Source: Candidatus Nitronereus thalassa (GTDB lineage Bacteria; Nitrospirota; Nitrospiria; Nitrospirales; UBA8639). Taken from it: a stretch of 64,000 bases of DNA. The stretch lies in the NCBI RefSeq assembly GCF_032191465.1, contig NZ_JAQOUE010000001.1, positions 2,356,001-2,420,000 of the forward strand, given 5' to 3'. A program made the position numbers and the translations under genes. The notes beneath the pieces are model-generated. The model ran no database searches, was not told the origin of the DNA, and saw only the letters and a program-made list of their open reading frames with translations. Positions 27,661 through 38,300 of this stretch are shown piece after piece; position 1 is the stretch's first letter; every line of letters begins with the position of its first letter.

Positions 27661-27957
27661 TTATCCCCCAGCCATAGCTCCAACAACGAGAAACGGTTCT
27701 ATCCCCTTAGCCACGGCGTCAGGTAGGGGAGCATCTGGAGATTCATGCGAGAAGTCTTGTTCACAAGCAAAAAATCTGATGAAGGGTCGCCGTTGCAGGG
27801 TCTCGTGGTTGCGGATGACTCCTTTCAACATAGGATAGGAAGTTTCGAGAGCATCAAGAATAGAGTTCTGCGTGATCGTTCCTTCCACCTCCAGACTTAC
27901 CTCCCCATCTACACGTGCCAAGGTCATAAGATGCGCGGGAAGCACAACTCGAATCAT
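27661..27957 (-). CDS. MoaD/ThiS-like ubiquitin-fold protein
   Basis: 98 residues from the ATG giving [14 protein letters not shown], which overlaps the stop of the upstream BNR-repeat gene (ATGA). The sequence has the beta-grasp pattern ([19 protein letters not shown]) and ends in Gly-Gly (VGAMAGG), the C-terminus that MoaD/ThiS sulfur carriers adenylate. Coupling to a BNR-repeat protein rather than a moaE or thiG gene is recurrent in bacteria and of unknown purpose. It could be a sulfur carrier or a protein modifier; the activating enzyme is not in the window. Confidence 0.75.
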   Translation of the reverse strand: MIRVVLPAHLMTLARVDGEVSLEVEGTITQNSILDALETSYPMLKGVIRNHETLQRRPFIRFFACEQDFSHESPDAPLPDAVAKGIEPFLVVGAMAGG

Positions 27958-29132
27958 GGCAGCACTTGCACTTCCACAGAGAGTACGGGCGGGAGATCCC
28001 GCACGATGGGGCTCCAACTGTCTCCCTCATCAGCCGATCCATAGACCTGCCCACCAGTCGTGCCAAAATACAAACCGCAAGGATCGAGTGAATCCACAGC
28101 CATCGCATCGCGTAACACATTCACGTAACAATCGCGTTGCGGCAATCCCTTCGTCAACGGTTCCCATTCATTCCCCCCGGTTCGGCTACGATAGACGCGT
28201 AGCTTTCCCTCAGGCGGAAAATGTTCGGAATCGCTTTTGATGGGAACGACATAGATCGTGTTTGCCTCATGTGCATGAACGGCAATCGGAAAGCCAAAGT
28301 CGGAGGGTAAGTTGCCGCTGACCTCGTGCCAGGATTCACCGGTGTCATCGCTACGCATAACGTCCCAGTGCTTTTGCATAAAAAGCACATTCGGACGCGA
28401 CGGGTGCATCGCGATGTGATGGACACAATGGCCAACTTCAGCATCCGGGTCAGGAAGCTCATACAGAGACTTCAGGCCGCGGTTCACCGGGCGCCAAGCC
28501 TTACCGGCATCATCCGTCCTGAAGACACCCGCCGCTGAAATGGCAATAAACATTCGCTCCGTATTTGTTGGATCCAACATGATCGTGTGCAAGCACATCC
28601 CACCAGCCCCAGGTTGCCAAAGGTGGCCTTTGGCTTCGCGAAGCCCGGGTAGTTCTTGCCACGTTTGTCCACCATTGGTCGACCGGAATAGAGCCGCATC
28701 TTCCACCCCTGCATAGACGATGTCCGGGTCAGTTAACGACGGTTCAAGATGCCAGACCCGCTTAAACTCCCAGGGCTTCTGCGTACCGTCGTACCACTGA
28801 TGCGTAGTGAGGGGTTTGCCAGTTTCTGGGGAAGTGTCATAGACAAATTTGTTGCTTACACCGGCAGGCGGTCCTGAAGGATCAGGCATTTTCTCCCCGC
28901 CGGGAATTTCCCACGTTTTGCCACCGTCATCTGAGCGTTGGATCACCTGCCCGAACCAACTGCTGGTCTGCGACGCATAGAGCCGGTTCGGATCCACTGG
29001 AGATCCTTTAATGTGGTACATTTCCCAGCCCCCGAAGTGAGGACCATGAACTTCCCACTGCTTCCGCTTGGCTTCCGACGTCAACACAAACGCGCCCTTC
29101 CGTGTTCCGACCAACACTCGTACTTTGCTCAT
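27954..29132 (-). CDS. BNR/sialidase-like beta-propeller protein
   Basis: 392 residues with repeated Asp-box motifs of the S-x-D-x-G-x-(T/S)-W type: [49 protein letters not shown]. These build a six- or seven-bladed propeller. No signal peptide is present, so the protein appears cytoplasmic, and the sialidase catalytic residues are not evident. GGGAGT-like ribosome-binding site before the ATG. Annotation pipelines often call such proteins glycosyl hydrolase or exo-alpha-sialidase, but enzymatic activity is doubtful. It is translationally coupled to the MoaD-like gene. Confidence 0.8.
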   Translation of the reverse strand: MSKVRVLVGTRKGAFVLTSEAKRKQWEVHGPHFGGWEMYHIKGSPVDPNRLYASQTSSWFGQVIQRSDDGGKTWEIPGGEKMPDPSGPPAGVSNKFVYDTSPETGKPLTTHQWYDGTQKPWEFKRVWHLEPSLTDPDIVYAGVEDAALFRSTNGGQTWQELPGLREAKGHLWQPGAGGMCLHTIMLDPTNTERMFIAISAAGVFRTDDAGKAWRPVNRGLKSLYELPDPDAEVGHCVHHIAMHPSRPNVLFMQKHWDVMRSDDTGESWHEVSGNLPSDFGFPIAVHAHEANTIYVVPIKSDSEHFPPEGKLRVYRSRTGGNEWEPLTKGLPQRDCYVNVLRDAMAVDSLDPCGLYFGTTGGQVYGSADEGDSWSPIVRDLPPVLSVEVQVLP

Positions 29133-29162
29133 ACCATACTCCCTAATGAAAAATGGATCTGG

Positions 29163-29462
29163 CTATCGTTCGTAGGTCGCAATAACCGTAGTATCAGTCA
29201 CGGCCTTCTCAAAATGTTTTTTCCGTATTTGAAGGTATTTCTCATTTGAGAAAAATGAATGCATCGAGTCTTCGCTCGAAAAGAAAATTGTGAATACCCG
29301 GTTGATGGGTTCTCTGGTCTTGGACTTCAGAACTGCAGAAACCTTAAAATCATACCCAAAACCACCGCCAAGATTTTCAAGAAGAGGGGTCATCTCGTCG
29401 CGATACGATTGATATACCTCCTCGTCTAAAACGTTAAGCCCAACAACCATTTCAAAAGCCAA
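29163..29462 (-). CDS. DUF1330-like dimeric alpha/beta-barrel protein
   Basis: About 99 residues from a TTG with GGAGG at ideal spacing; a GTG 24 nt upstream keeps the same frame but then contains the ribosome-binding site. The sequence (GLNVLDEEVYQSYRDEM ... GGGFGYDF ... FTIFFSSEDSMHSFF) follows the ferredoxin-like fold of DUF1330/antibiotic-biosynthesis-monooxygenase-type small proteins. It probably forms a dimer; the function is unknown. It is 30 nt upstream of the BNR gene on the same strand. Confidence 0.65.
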   Translation of the reverse strand: MAFEMVVGLNVLDEEVYQSYRDEMTPLLENLGGGFGYDFKVSAVLKSKTREPINRVFTIFFSSEDSMHSFFSNEKYLQIRKKHFEKAVTDTTVIATYER

Positions 29463-29650
29463 ACTCTTTACCTCCGATTTGATCACCGCCTATTTCGTAT
29501 CCACTGCACCACAGAGTTTACGCCATGGAATCTATGTCTGGAAGATAGAACATTTTCTGTAACCCTGATGTTAAAAGGTGGTGTTTTATTGTAATGGAAG
29601 GTACAGGGAAAAACTATTCAGAGAATTTCGAAAACAAGTGTGGAAATTCT

Positions 29651-30247
29651 CTAGGGGCTAAGAATCAGGATGGCATCCGCTATGGGTTTAGCCTGCGAGG
29701 ATTCGAATTCATTGAAGGCTGCCCGCAAGTAGTCCACCCGCTCTTCCTTAGGTAATGGGTCTGGAATGGGCCCAAGGCTCGTGCAACGCTTCCATACTTT
29801 TCCCAGAACAACTCCGAATTCCGATACTAAGGTTTTGTGGTGTTCAAAAAGGCTCATCAGTTGTTGTTGACTCTCCTCCGTCATCGAAAGTCCATTAGCC
29901 CGAACCAGGACTTCCCAATACCAATACCAGGCTCGCAGGTTAAACTCGGCATATTCTTCTGCCAAGCGTTGGCGCAAAGCCAAGAGGTCGGCCTCAGTAC
30001 GCGGAATAGCGCGGGCATCTGGTTCATCCCGGCAAAAAAGTTCCAACGTCGTGACAACCCTATTGAGGAGTTGGGTCCCTTCTGAACTGTGTTTGGTGAC
30101 TTCTACTGCCAAACCCAGTCTGGCTTCACGCCGCAATTTAGCTTCATCCGATTCACGGAACCATGACGGAATCAATATCGAGCTAAGGACCGTACCAACC
30201 AGAAGGATTATGAGAGGGTGACCCAGCAACTCTTTTAGATTGTGCAT
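29651..30247 (-). CDS. Membrane-anchored hypothetical protein
   Basis: 198 residues: one N-terminal membrane helix (about 10-28, PLIILLVGTVLSSILI) followed by a helical soluble domain with a Trp/Tyr cluster (FNLRAWYWYWEVL). I do not recognise the family. It lies between the hypF and hypC blocks on the opposite strand and has no visible link to hydrogenase maturation. Confidence 0.6.
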   Translation of the reverse strand: MHNLKELLGHPLIILLVGTVLSSILIPSWFRESDEAKLRREARLGLAVEVTKHSSEGTQLLNRVVTTLELFCRDEPDARAIPRTEADLLALRQRLAEEYAEFNLRAWYWYWEVLVRANGLSMTEESQQQLMSLFEHHKTLVSEFGVVLGKVWKRCTSLGPIPDPLPKEERVDYLRAAFNEFESSQAKPIADAILILSP

Positions 30248-30550
30248 TAGATCAATGGACCTTCTTCATCTCGGACTTTCTCCATACACAAGGAGTTTTC
30301 GTTCTAATTATTTCCATACGGGAGTTTAAATTACATGGAATTTGGCGTCCAGAAATTTTTATTTTCTTCAATACGGATTTTCTCCATAGAATGAAAATAG
30401 GTTGTCTTTTTGGGCAAATCCTGAAAAAGCGAGACTCCGTAGCCAACATTGAAAAAATGAAAATTCTTGCGATGACACTAAAAGTGGGCTCATGATCTTT
30501 TTCCGTGTCCATCAATGTGACATGATGGGAGGTAAGAGGAGCCACTGCCC
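30248..30550. other. Intergenic region upstream of hypC
   Basis: 303 bp between a minus-strand gene and hypC. An open minus-strand frame covers most of it but has no family signal or ribosome-binding site. It presumably carries the promoter of hypCDE; no clear consensus box was identified. Confidence 0.4.
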
Positions 30551-30781
30551 ATGTGTCTAGCCATTCCCGGACAAATTCAAAGCATTGAAGAAGGAGAGCT
30601 CCGAAACGGGTGTGTTTCGTTTGGAGGGATGGTGAAGGATGTATGCCTCGCCTTTGTCCCCGAGGCGCAGGTGGGGGATTATGTCATTGTGCATGTGGGA
30701 TTTGCGATTAGTAAGGTAGATGAGGTTGCAGCAAAGGAAACGTTAGCGATGTATGAGGACTCTGGACGGGATGAAGAATAG
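30551..30781 (+). CDS. hypC: Hydrogenase assembly chaperone HypC
   Basis: 76 residues beginning MCLAIPG, in which Cys2 carries the Fe(CN)2CO unit. The OB-like fold pattern VGDYVIVHVGFAIS is complete. It works with HypD to load iron into HydA. First gene of a second maturation cluster (hypC, hypD, hypE) separated from hypA-hypF by about 2.9 kb of unrelated minus-strand genes. Confidence 0.95.
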   Translation: MCLAIPGQIQSIEEGELRNGCVSFGGMVKDVCLAFVPEAQVGDYVIVHVGFAISKVDEVAAKETLAMYEDSGRDEE

Positions 30782-30835
30782 GGACAATCCTGGATTCCCT
30801 ATTGACAATGTTGGGAAAGACGGATTCGGGAAACC

Positions 30836-31954
30836 ATGAAATACCTTGATGAATTTCGAGATGCTAAGGCTGTTCAGCGCGTGAGCAAAACCATTGAACG
30901 CACCGCGCGTCATCCATGGAATATTATGGAAGTGTGCGGCGGACAAACACATTCCATCGTACGATACGGGTTAGACCGACTTCTTCCTTCGGAGATTACG
31001 CTAATCCATGGACCTGGCTGTCCGGTGTGCGTAACGCCGATTGAATTGATTGATGCGGCCATTCAGCTTGCCAGTCATCCGGATTTCATCTTGTGTTCGT
31101 TCGGAGATATGTTACGAGTGCCTGGTTCCTCTGGAGATCTATTGGGCGTGAAGGCTCAGGGCGGGGATATTCGCATCGTCTACTCGCCTCTGGATGCGCT
31201 CGATATTGCCCAAGGCAATCCTGATCGGCAAGTCGTAAGTTTTGCAGTCGGGTTTGAAACCACGGCTCCAACCCATGCAATGGCCGTCTTGCAAGCGCAA
31301 CAACGTGGTCTTCAAAACTACAGCATGATTGTTTCGCATGTGTTGGTGCCCCCGGCGATGGAGGCTATTCTTTCCTCTCCCGGTAATCGCGTTCAGGGTT
31401 TTCTCGCGGCGGGTCATGTGTGCACCATCATGGGGTACGAACAATACCAACCCATTGCGGAGAAATATAAAGTACCGATCGTGGTGACCGGATTCGAGCC
31501 TCTCGATATTATGGAAGGAATTGCCATGGTGGTCGCCCAGCTCGAGGCAGGAGAACATCGAGTGGAAAATCAATATACGCGCTCGGTTCAACCAACAGGT
31601 AATCTCGAGGCTCGCCGAGTGATTGAACAGGTCTTTGAAATAGGTCCACGGACATGGCGAGGCATTGGCGAGATTCCCGAAAGTGGTCTTCGTTTAACTT
31701 CGCAATTTGCACACTTTGACGCACTGCAACGATTCGCTGACCGACTCTCACTTTCCATTCAACCAACGATTGACCATTCTGAATGTCAAAGCGGATTGGT
31801 TTTGCAGGGCCGAATTAAACCTTCGGAATGCTCGAGCTTCGGCACTCGCTGCACGCCGGAGCACCCGCTTGGCGCACCCATGGTTTCCAGCGAAGGAGCC
31901 TGTGCTGCGTATTATCGATTTCGGAGTCATGAAGTCACTGAACCTATGTCATAA
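30836..31954 (+). CDS. hypD: Hydrogenase Fe-cofactor scaffold protein HypD
   Basis: 372 residues. Conserved motifs CGGQTH (34-39) and GPGCPVC (59-65) bind the iron intermediate, and the C-terminal Cys-rich region (C-x13-C-type spacing around [17 protein letters not shown]) holds the 4Fe-4S cluster. Complete relative to the roughly 370-residue family. Follows hypC by 54 nt. Confidence 0.95.
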   Translation: MKYLDEFRDAKAVQRVSKTIERTARHPWNIMEVCGGQTHSIVRYGLDRLLPSEITLIHGPGCPVCVTPIELIDAAIQLASHPDFILCSFGDMLRVPGSSGDLLGVKAQGGDIRIVYSPLDALDIAQGNPDRQVVSFAVGFETTAPTHAMAVLQAQQRGLQNYSMIVSHVLVPPAMEAILSSPGNRVQGFLAAGHVCTIMGYEQYQPIAEKYKVPIVVTGFEPLDIMEGIAMVVAQLEAGEHRVENQYTRSVQPTGNLEARRVIEQVFEIGPRTWRGIGEIPESGLRLTSQFAHFDALQRFADRLSLSIQPTIDHSECQSGLVLQGRIKPSECSSFGTRCTPEHPLGAPMVSSEGACAAYYRFRSHEVTEPMS

Positions 31955-32011
31955 AGGTGTTGAAATTACTCACCACCTAGGCAAGGTTGAGCCATGGAAT
32001 TGAGGTTTTCT

Positions 32012-32091
32012 TTTTGTCATTCTGAGTAAAACGAAGAATCTCTATTTCCAAGAAAAGTCAGATCCTTCGCCTCTGGCTCAGGATGACAAAA
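32012..32091. repeat. MITE-like palindrome, copy 1
   Basis: TTTTGTCATTCTGAG at the left end is nearly the inverse complement of CTCAGGATGACAAAA at the right end, with an inner GAAGAATC/GATCCTTCG pair. This TGTCATyCTGAG...GAAGGATCT form is a widespread bacterial palindromic element. A second copy lies at 61155-61243. It separates hypD from hypE. Confidence 0.7.
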
Positions 32092-32152
32092 GGAAAACTT
32101 ATTCTGAGTTCCTCGAAGAGCTTAGGGGAATGGATAGTTCAATGTTTTAGGG

Positions 32153-33223
32153 ATGATAAAATTGACCCAAGACTCAGATTTCAATCTTCAATGTCCTCTT
32201 CCCTCGCAAGCAGACACGATTCGTTTGGCGCATGGCGGGGGAGGGAGGCTCATGCAGTCACTCATTCAAGACGTATTCTTGAAGGCCTTCTCTAACCCAT
32301 ACCTTTCCCAACTTCACGATAGCGCAGTGGTTCCCATAGAAGGACATCGAATAGCCATCACCACCGATTCATACGTTGTTCGTCCGCTCTTTTTTCCAGG
32401 CGGGGATATCGGCAGCATGGCGGTGCATGGCACCATCAATGACTTGGCCATGTCTGGCGCGACGCCCCTCTATCTCACTGCAGGTTTTATTTTGGAAGAA
32501 GGGCTTCCTATTGAAACCCTCCAACGTGTTGTGACTTCCATGGCTAATGCGGCAAGGCAAGCTGGGGTATCCATTGTATGTGGTGATACGAAAGTCGTGG
32601 ATCGCGGAAAAGGGGATCAAATTTTTATTAACACCACTGGGGTCGGCCAAGTTCAGGAAGATATCGATATTGGCCATCACCGAATCCAACCAGGTGATCG
32701 AATTCTCGTGAGCGGAGACCTAGGTTCTCACGGAATCGCCGCCATGAGCGTGCGAGAAGGGTTAAGCTTTGCTGGGGGTATTGTCAGTGACTCCGCACCA
32801 CTCCATCAGGTTGTGGCCGAGTTAATTCTAGAAGGAGTCTCCATTCATTGTATGCGCGATCTCACTCGTGGCGGCCTGGCCAGTGCGCTTAACGAACTCG
32901 GTAAGAGTTCAAAACAGAATTTTCTCATAGATGAAAGCCAGATTCCTATCCAAGAACCGGTTCGTGGTGCATGCGAGGTACTCGGTCTCGACCCTTTGTA
33001 CGTGGCCAACGAAGGCAAGTTTGTATTGTTTGTCCCAACCAATGAATCCGACAAAGCTCTTTCTATACTTCGCAAACATCCGGTTTCTTCATTAGCAGGA
33101 GATATTGGAGAAGTGCTTTTTTCCCAACCGCTTCACTCGCCGCCCGTGACTCTCAAAACCGTGGTCGGTACCCACCGTATTCTCGATTTGCTATCAGGGG
33201 AACAACTCCCTCGGATTTGTTAA
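32153..33223 (+). CDS. hypE: Hydrogenase maturation protein HypE
   Basis: 356 residues. AIR-synthase/PurM-type ATP-binding fold (AHGGGGRLMQSLI near the N-terminus, RDLTRGGLASALNE later) and the invariant C-terminus PRIC, whose Cys is carbamoylated by HypF and dehydrated to thiocyanate as the source of CN-. It lies about 200 nt after hypD with a palindromic element between, so cotranscription is likely but not certain. The ribosome-binding site is weak. Confidence 0.95.
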   Translation: MIKLTQDSDFNLQCPLPSQADTIRLAHGGGGRLMQSLIQDVFLKAFSNPYLSQLHDSAVVPIEGHRIAITTDSYVVRPLFFPGGDIGSMAVHGTINDLAMSGATPLYLTAGFILEEGLPIETLQRVVTSMANAARQAGVSIVCGDTKVVDRGKGDQIFINTTGVGQVQEDIDIGHHRIQPGDRILVSGDLGSHGIAAMSVREGLSFAGGIVSDSAPLHQVVAELILEGVSIHCMRDLTRGGLASALNELGKSSKQNFLIDESQIPIQEPVRGACEVLGLDPLYVANEGKFVLFVPTNESDKALSILRKHPVSSLAGDIGEVLFSQPLHSPPVTLKTVVGTHRILDLLSGEQLPRIC

Positions 33224-33306
33224 TCCACAAGGTTAGGGGCTGGAAATGTTTCGCCCCGGACTTTCCCATTTTATGTTTCTTAGGGATTTTACCGATCTAG
33301 GAATAG

Positions 33307-33867
33307 GTGTATAATCAAAAGATCAGACCTCCAGTCGGAGACCAGAAAATAGTGACTGACAATTTGAACCTAGTGAAGCAAATTCTATTCTATACCTTAC
33401 GCAAACTTCCACGCGTGCTCGTCTTATCTTGGGTGGCATTGTGGATCATGGTTTTTCCTCTGATCCATGTTCACCCTGAAGCAGATCATGCCCATGGAGG
33501 TGCCCAGCACACACACGGCGGGCTGGCCCATTCTGTCCTGTCCCAAGATTTACCCTGTGAGTTTGGTAAGGATTCCCACCCTCATCAACATTCGGACCAG
33601 GAAACTCACCTTGTCGCGTTTCCTGGTCACACTCATGGCCACTCTCACGCATTGAGTCATTCCGAGATTACACTTTCCGCTCTGAATCCTTCTTCAGATG
33701 GATCCCTGAAAAAACAGTTAGTCGATTCATTTGGAGCTATCGACCAAAATAGCTCGTACGCCTATGATCTTGCTTGGGGGAATGTTTCTCCCCAAGAGAA
33801 CAGGTGTTATCCCAATCACTTCATCCAACCGTATTTTTCTCGACCTCCGCCTCCTATCACCATCTAA
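33307..33867 (+). CDS. His-rich membrane-anchored protein of metal-efflux locus
   Basis: Up to 186 residues. A hydrophobic segment (VLVLSWVALWIMVFPLI, about 38-55) is followed by a His-rich stretch (HVHPEADHAHGGAQHTH, then HPHQHSDQETH and HTHGHSHALSHSE). Start codon uncertain: GTG at 33307 or GTG at 33352. The layout resembles the CzcI/DUF2946 type of small periplasmic proteins found at the head of heavy-metal RND operons, and the next genes are exactly such an operon. It probably binds divalent metal in the periplasm. Confidence 0.65.
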   Translation: MYNQKIRPPVGDQKIVTDNLNLVKQILFYTLRKLPRVLVLSWVALWIMVFPLIHVHPEADHAHGGAQHTHGGLAHSVLSQDLPCEFGKDSHPHQHSDQETHLVAFPGHTHGHSHALSHSEITLSALNPSSDGSLKKQLVDSFGAIDQNSSYAYDLAWGNVSPQENRCYPNHFIQPYFSRPPPPITI

Positions 33868-33985
33868 ATTTTCGTGTTTCAATTTCTCTGACTTTTGATC
33901 GGAGAATGGACACCTATAATTCCCTTTAGAATAAGGGCACTCGCTCGAATGACAGGCGAAGTCCATTCTGCAGGCGGAGTGCTTT

Positions 33986-35173
33986 ATGGCATCGCAAATC
34001 GTGAAGAGGCTCGTCGTGACAATGTATCTCATCATACTTCTACCGTTCCTCCTGCTACAGGGATGTTCTGATCCACCGGACCAATCGAAAAATTCGGGTT
34101 CGGAGGTGGCCGAATCGCAAACGACATCGCCGTCTTCAGGACCACAACTTCCACCTTCGGCGCAACAGCGGATCAAAACCGCTCCAGTGCAACAACGTAT
34201 GCTCTCGCAAGCGATTACCGCTCCCGGAAATGTCGCGTTGAACCTTGCCAAGATGGCAAAGATATCATCACGGATCGAAGGTCAAGCCGAACAGGTTTTT
34301 GTTCAATTGGGACACCACGTAGAAAAAGGTGATCCGCTAGTTGCGATTGGGAGCCTGAAGCTTGATGAATTAGTCCAAGAATATTTGGTCTCCCAAGTTC
34401 AAATGGATCTTCGAAAAGGTAACTTCGAGCGAACCCAAACACTGCACAAAGAACAAATCGTTTCTGAACGCCGTTTAATGGAAGATCGGGCACAGTATTT
34501 AGAATCCAAGGCCATCAACCAACATGTCACGGAAAAACTTCAGAACATGGGGTTAACACAGGAAGAACTGAACGAACTTCTGCATATGCATGATATGGAG
34601 GGACACCGCTATATCATTAAGTCACCGTTGTCCGGAACGATATCCGAGCAAACCGTGGTGCTGGGCCAGGGCATTCGACCGGGTGACCATCTCTTTGAAG
34701 TCGTAAACACCGAACAGGTCTGGGTCTTCGCCAACCTTCCTATCGAGCAAGCGCAGCGATTCAAAAAGGGAGACCGCGGCACGATCGTCGCCAAAGGCCG
34801 GAAACCAATTACCGCACCGCTCGCCTACATCGCCCCTGTCGCAGACAAAGCCACTCTAACCATTCAACTTCGTTTCGATGTCGATAATTCTCAGGGCCTT
34901 TTGAAACCGAACGAATATGTGGAAGTGCGGTTAGAACAAGGGCCCTCATCCATTCTGGCAATTCCCGTGACCGCGCCAACGATGGTGGAAGGTGTTCGAG
35001 GGGTATTTGTAAAACAGGGGAATGATTTTACGTTCATCCCTGTAACTCTGGGCCAAGAAAGTGATGGGTGGATTGAAGTCGTGGAAGGACTCGCCGTTGG
35101 GGATGAAGTGGTCACCGGAGGTGTGTTCGATTTGAAAAATTCAGTGCTCAAAGATTCGATCGCTGGAGATTAA
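33986..35173 (+). CDS. czcB: RND efflux periplasmic adaptor (CzcB type)
   Basis: 395 residues. Lipoprotein signal with LLLQGC lipobox (Cys about residue 27), then a Ser/Gln-rich linker, a lipoyl half-motif (GQAEQVFVQLGHHVEKGDPL), an alpha-helical hairpin (about 130-190), the second lipoyl half (IKSPLSGTISEQTV), and beta-barrel and membrane-proximal domains. It joins the inner-membrane pump and the outer-membrane channel. No CusF-like or Met-rich copper site was seen. Confidence 0.9.
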   Translation: MASQIVKRLVVTMYLIILLPFLLLQGCSDPPDQSKNSGSEVAESQTTSPSSGPQLPPSAQQRIKTAPVQQRMLSQAITAPGNVALNLAKMAKISSRIEGQAEQVFVQLGHHVEKGDPLVAIGSLKLDELVQEYLVSQVQMDLRKGNFERTQTLHKEQIVSERRLMEDRAQYLESKAINQHVTEKLQNMGLTQEELNELLHMHDMEGHRYIIKSPLSGTISEQTVVLGQGIRPGDHLFEVVNTEQVWVFANLPIEQAQRFKKGDRGTIVAKGRKPITAPLAYIAPVADKATLTIQLRFDVDNSQGLLKPNEYVEVRLEQGPSSILAIPVTAPTMVEGVRGVFVKQGNDFTFIPVTLGQESDGWIEVVEGLAVGDEVVTGGVFDLKNSVLKDSIAGD

Positions 35174-35185
35174 ACTGGAGATATA

Positions 35186-35281
35186 AATCCGAAATTCGAA
35201 ACAAATCCAAAATCTTAAATTCGAAATTTCAATTTTGCCATTCTCATTGGTTTCGGATTTCGATATTCGGATTTCGAGTTT
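35186..35281. repeat. AT-rich inverted repeat between czcB and czcA
   Basis: The left arm (AATCCGAAATTCGAAAC) and right arm (TTTCGATATTCGGATTTC) can pair imperfectly, with further internal TTCGAAATTTC repeats. It fills most of the gap between two genes of one operon, so it may tune czcA expression at the RNA level or be an inserted palindromic element. Confidence 0.55.
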
Positions 35282-35317
35282 AGGAATTTTTAACTGGTCC
35301 CAAATAGGAAAAGAACT

Positions 35318-38300
35318 TTGGAGCGCCTACTAACTTTATCACTTCGCTATCGCTTCTTCACACTCGTGACGCTGCTCCTTGTTATGGGGACGGGCATATA
35401 TTCCTTGAAGGAACTCCCCATAGACGCGGTCCCCGACCTCACACCCGTGCAAGTCCAGGTTCTCACCAAGGCTCCCGCTTTAGGTCCGATTGAAGTCGAG
35501 CGTTTCGTCACCTTTCCGATTGAAACCAATTTGAGCGGATTGCCTGGGCTCAAGGAACTTCGTTCGATTTCACAGTTTGGCATTTCCGTCGTCACCGCGA
35601 TTTTTGAAGATCATGTGGATTTGTATTTGGCGCGCCAACTGGTCAATGAACGCTTGGCCATCGCCATCGAACAAATCCCATCGGAATATGCACGACCGAT
35701 GATGGGGCCACTGACCACAGGTTTAGGGGAAGTCTATCAATTTTCCCTGAGCGGCGAGGGCTACAGTCCCATGGAGTTGCGCACCTTGTTGGAATGGGAC
35801 ATTGGGCGACGCCTGCGTTCGATCCCCGGCGTGGTCGAGGTCAATATTTGGGGTGGGCGTGAAAAGCAGTTTCAAGTGATGGTCGATCCCCAAAAACTCT
35901 TAGCACTCAAGCTTTCGCTCAAGGATGTGTATGACGCCCTGAAACGAAACAATGCGCTCGCTGGGGGCGGATACATCGTGCACGAACGAGAACAGTTTCT
36001 CATTCGCGGCGAAGCCATGGCCACCGGGGTCGAAGATCTCGGGCAAATCCTCCTCGAACATGCACCTGGCGGAATTCCGATTTACATCAAGGATGTGGCC
36101 CTCGTGCAAGAAGGCGCGAACCTGAGAATTGGCGCGGCCACCAGAATGGGTGAAGGGGAAACGGTTATTGGCATGGTCCAAATGCTCGCCGGCGCCAATG
36201 CCGAACAATTGTTGGAGCGAGTAAAAACACGAGTAGAGGAAATCCAAGCCAGCCTGCCAAAAGGTGTGGTCATCGAACCGTATTACGATCGATCCATCTT
36301 TGTTGGACAGGTCATTCAGACCGTGCGATCAAATTTACTCGAAGGCGGGTTGCTGGTTATTGCCGTGTTATTTCTTTTCCTCGGAAATTTTCGATCGGGG
36401 TTGATCGTGGCAGCCGCCATTCCCATTTCCATGCTTATCGCATTTACGGGCATGCTCAAGGCCGGCATATCCGGAAACCTCATGAGCCTGGGCGCGATCG
36501 ACTTTGGATTGCTCGTCGATGGCTCAGTGGTGATGATCGATAACATTCTTCGCAAATTAGATGACCTCAAAGATCAATCAGTGGAAGCCCGAATCAAGGG
36601 GATTCATGACGCGGCGAAAGAAGTCCTGCGCCCCATCACCTTTGCCGTGGGCATTATTATCTTGGTCTATCTGCCTATTTTGACTCTCACCGGGCTAGAA
36701 GGAAAAATGTTTCGCCCCATGGCCTTCACCGTGATCTTTGCCCTGGCAGGATCACTCCTATTTGCACTGAGTGCCGTCCCCACCTTGGCATTTTGGTTAG
36801 CCAAGACTCATTCAAACCTTGAAGGCACCTGGATGGTCCGTCAGCTTCGCGAACTTTATGAACCCTGTCTTCGGTTCTCAATCAGCAAGCCCCAGTTGGC
36901 CGCGGGTTCAGCCGTTGTCTTGTTTATCCTCAGTTTGTTCATCGGCTCTTCGCTAGGCGTGGTTTTTATGCCTCGCTTGGACGAAGGCGACCTCGCCATT
37001 CAGGTATGGCGCTTGCCCAGTGTGTCGCTGGATGAATCCGTGGCCACCGCGCTTCAAGTGGAAAAAGTTCTTCGCACATTCCCCGAGGTCACCAAGGTCG
37101 TATCCAGAACAGGCAGCCCGGAAGTCGCCACTGATCCCATGGGTATCGAACTCTCTGATGTATTCGCCGTGCTCAAGCCCAAAAGCGAATGGACCAGTGC
37201 CAAGACCAAAGAGGAACTCATCGAAAAAATGCAGCGCGCCATTATGGAATCGGTGCACGGGGTCGGCCTGGGATTTACGCAGCCGATTGAAATGCGTTTC
37301 AACGAACTCATCGCCGGCACACGATCGGATATCGCGGTGAAAATTTTCGGGGAAGATCTCACGGTGCTGCGCCAACAGGCCCAGCAGGTCGCCGCAAGCT
37401 TACAAAGCATTCCCGGGGCCACGGATGTGAAAGCCGAACAAGTATCCGGCGTGCCACGCATCCGGGTCATCGTGGATCGAGACCAGATTGCGCGCTACGG
37501 CATCACGGCAGATGATGTGTTGACCTATGTCCAAACTGCTCGCGCTGGGCAACATGTCGGCACGATCTTTGAAGGCGAACGACGGTTTCCGCTCGTCGTG
37601 CGGCTGACCGACCAATCCTCAGCCAGCCCTGCAGCCATAAGAAATTTGCTGGTGCCCACGCCGCATGGGGAATTGGTACCGCTCTCTCGCATTGCCCAAG
37701 TCATCGTCGATGAAGGGCCAGCGCAGATCAGCAGAGAAAATACTCACCGTCGTATCGTCGTCGAAGCCAATATCCGAGGCCGGGACTTGGGTGGCTTCAT
37801 GGCCGAAGCGCAAAAGACCATCAAAGAACGAGTCACACTTCCTACCGGATATTATTTGGAATGGGGAGGCCAGTTTGAACACTTGGATGAAGCCACCAAA
37901 CGCTTAGCCCTGGTCGTGCCTATTACGTTGCTGCTGATTATTGGCATGCTCTCGCTCATTTTCGGGACGCTGCGCCCTGCGTTCCTGATCTTTCTCAACG
38001 TCCCCTTAGCCCTATCCGGTGGAATCTTGGCGTTGTGGGTTCGCGGACTGCCGTTGAGTATTTCCGCCAGCGTGGGATTCATCGCGTTGTTTGGCATTGC
38101 AGTCTTAAATGGTGTGGTGTTGGTGTCCAGAATTCGCACATTAGAACACGAGGGGTTATCCCGTGACGAGGCTGTCACCCAAGGGGCGTTAGACCGGCTT
38201 CGCCCTGTCTTGATGACGGCGTTAGTCGCCAGTTTGGGATTTCTCCCAATGGCGTTGGCGACCTCCATGGGGGCCGAAGTGCAACGCCCATTGGCCACCG

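Noticed and set aside
30252-30545. 97-codon minus-strand ORF upstream of hypC
   Set aside because: Basic, low-complexity translation with no start signal; probably the hypC promoter region.
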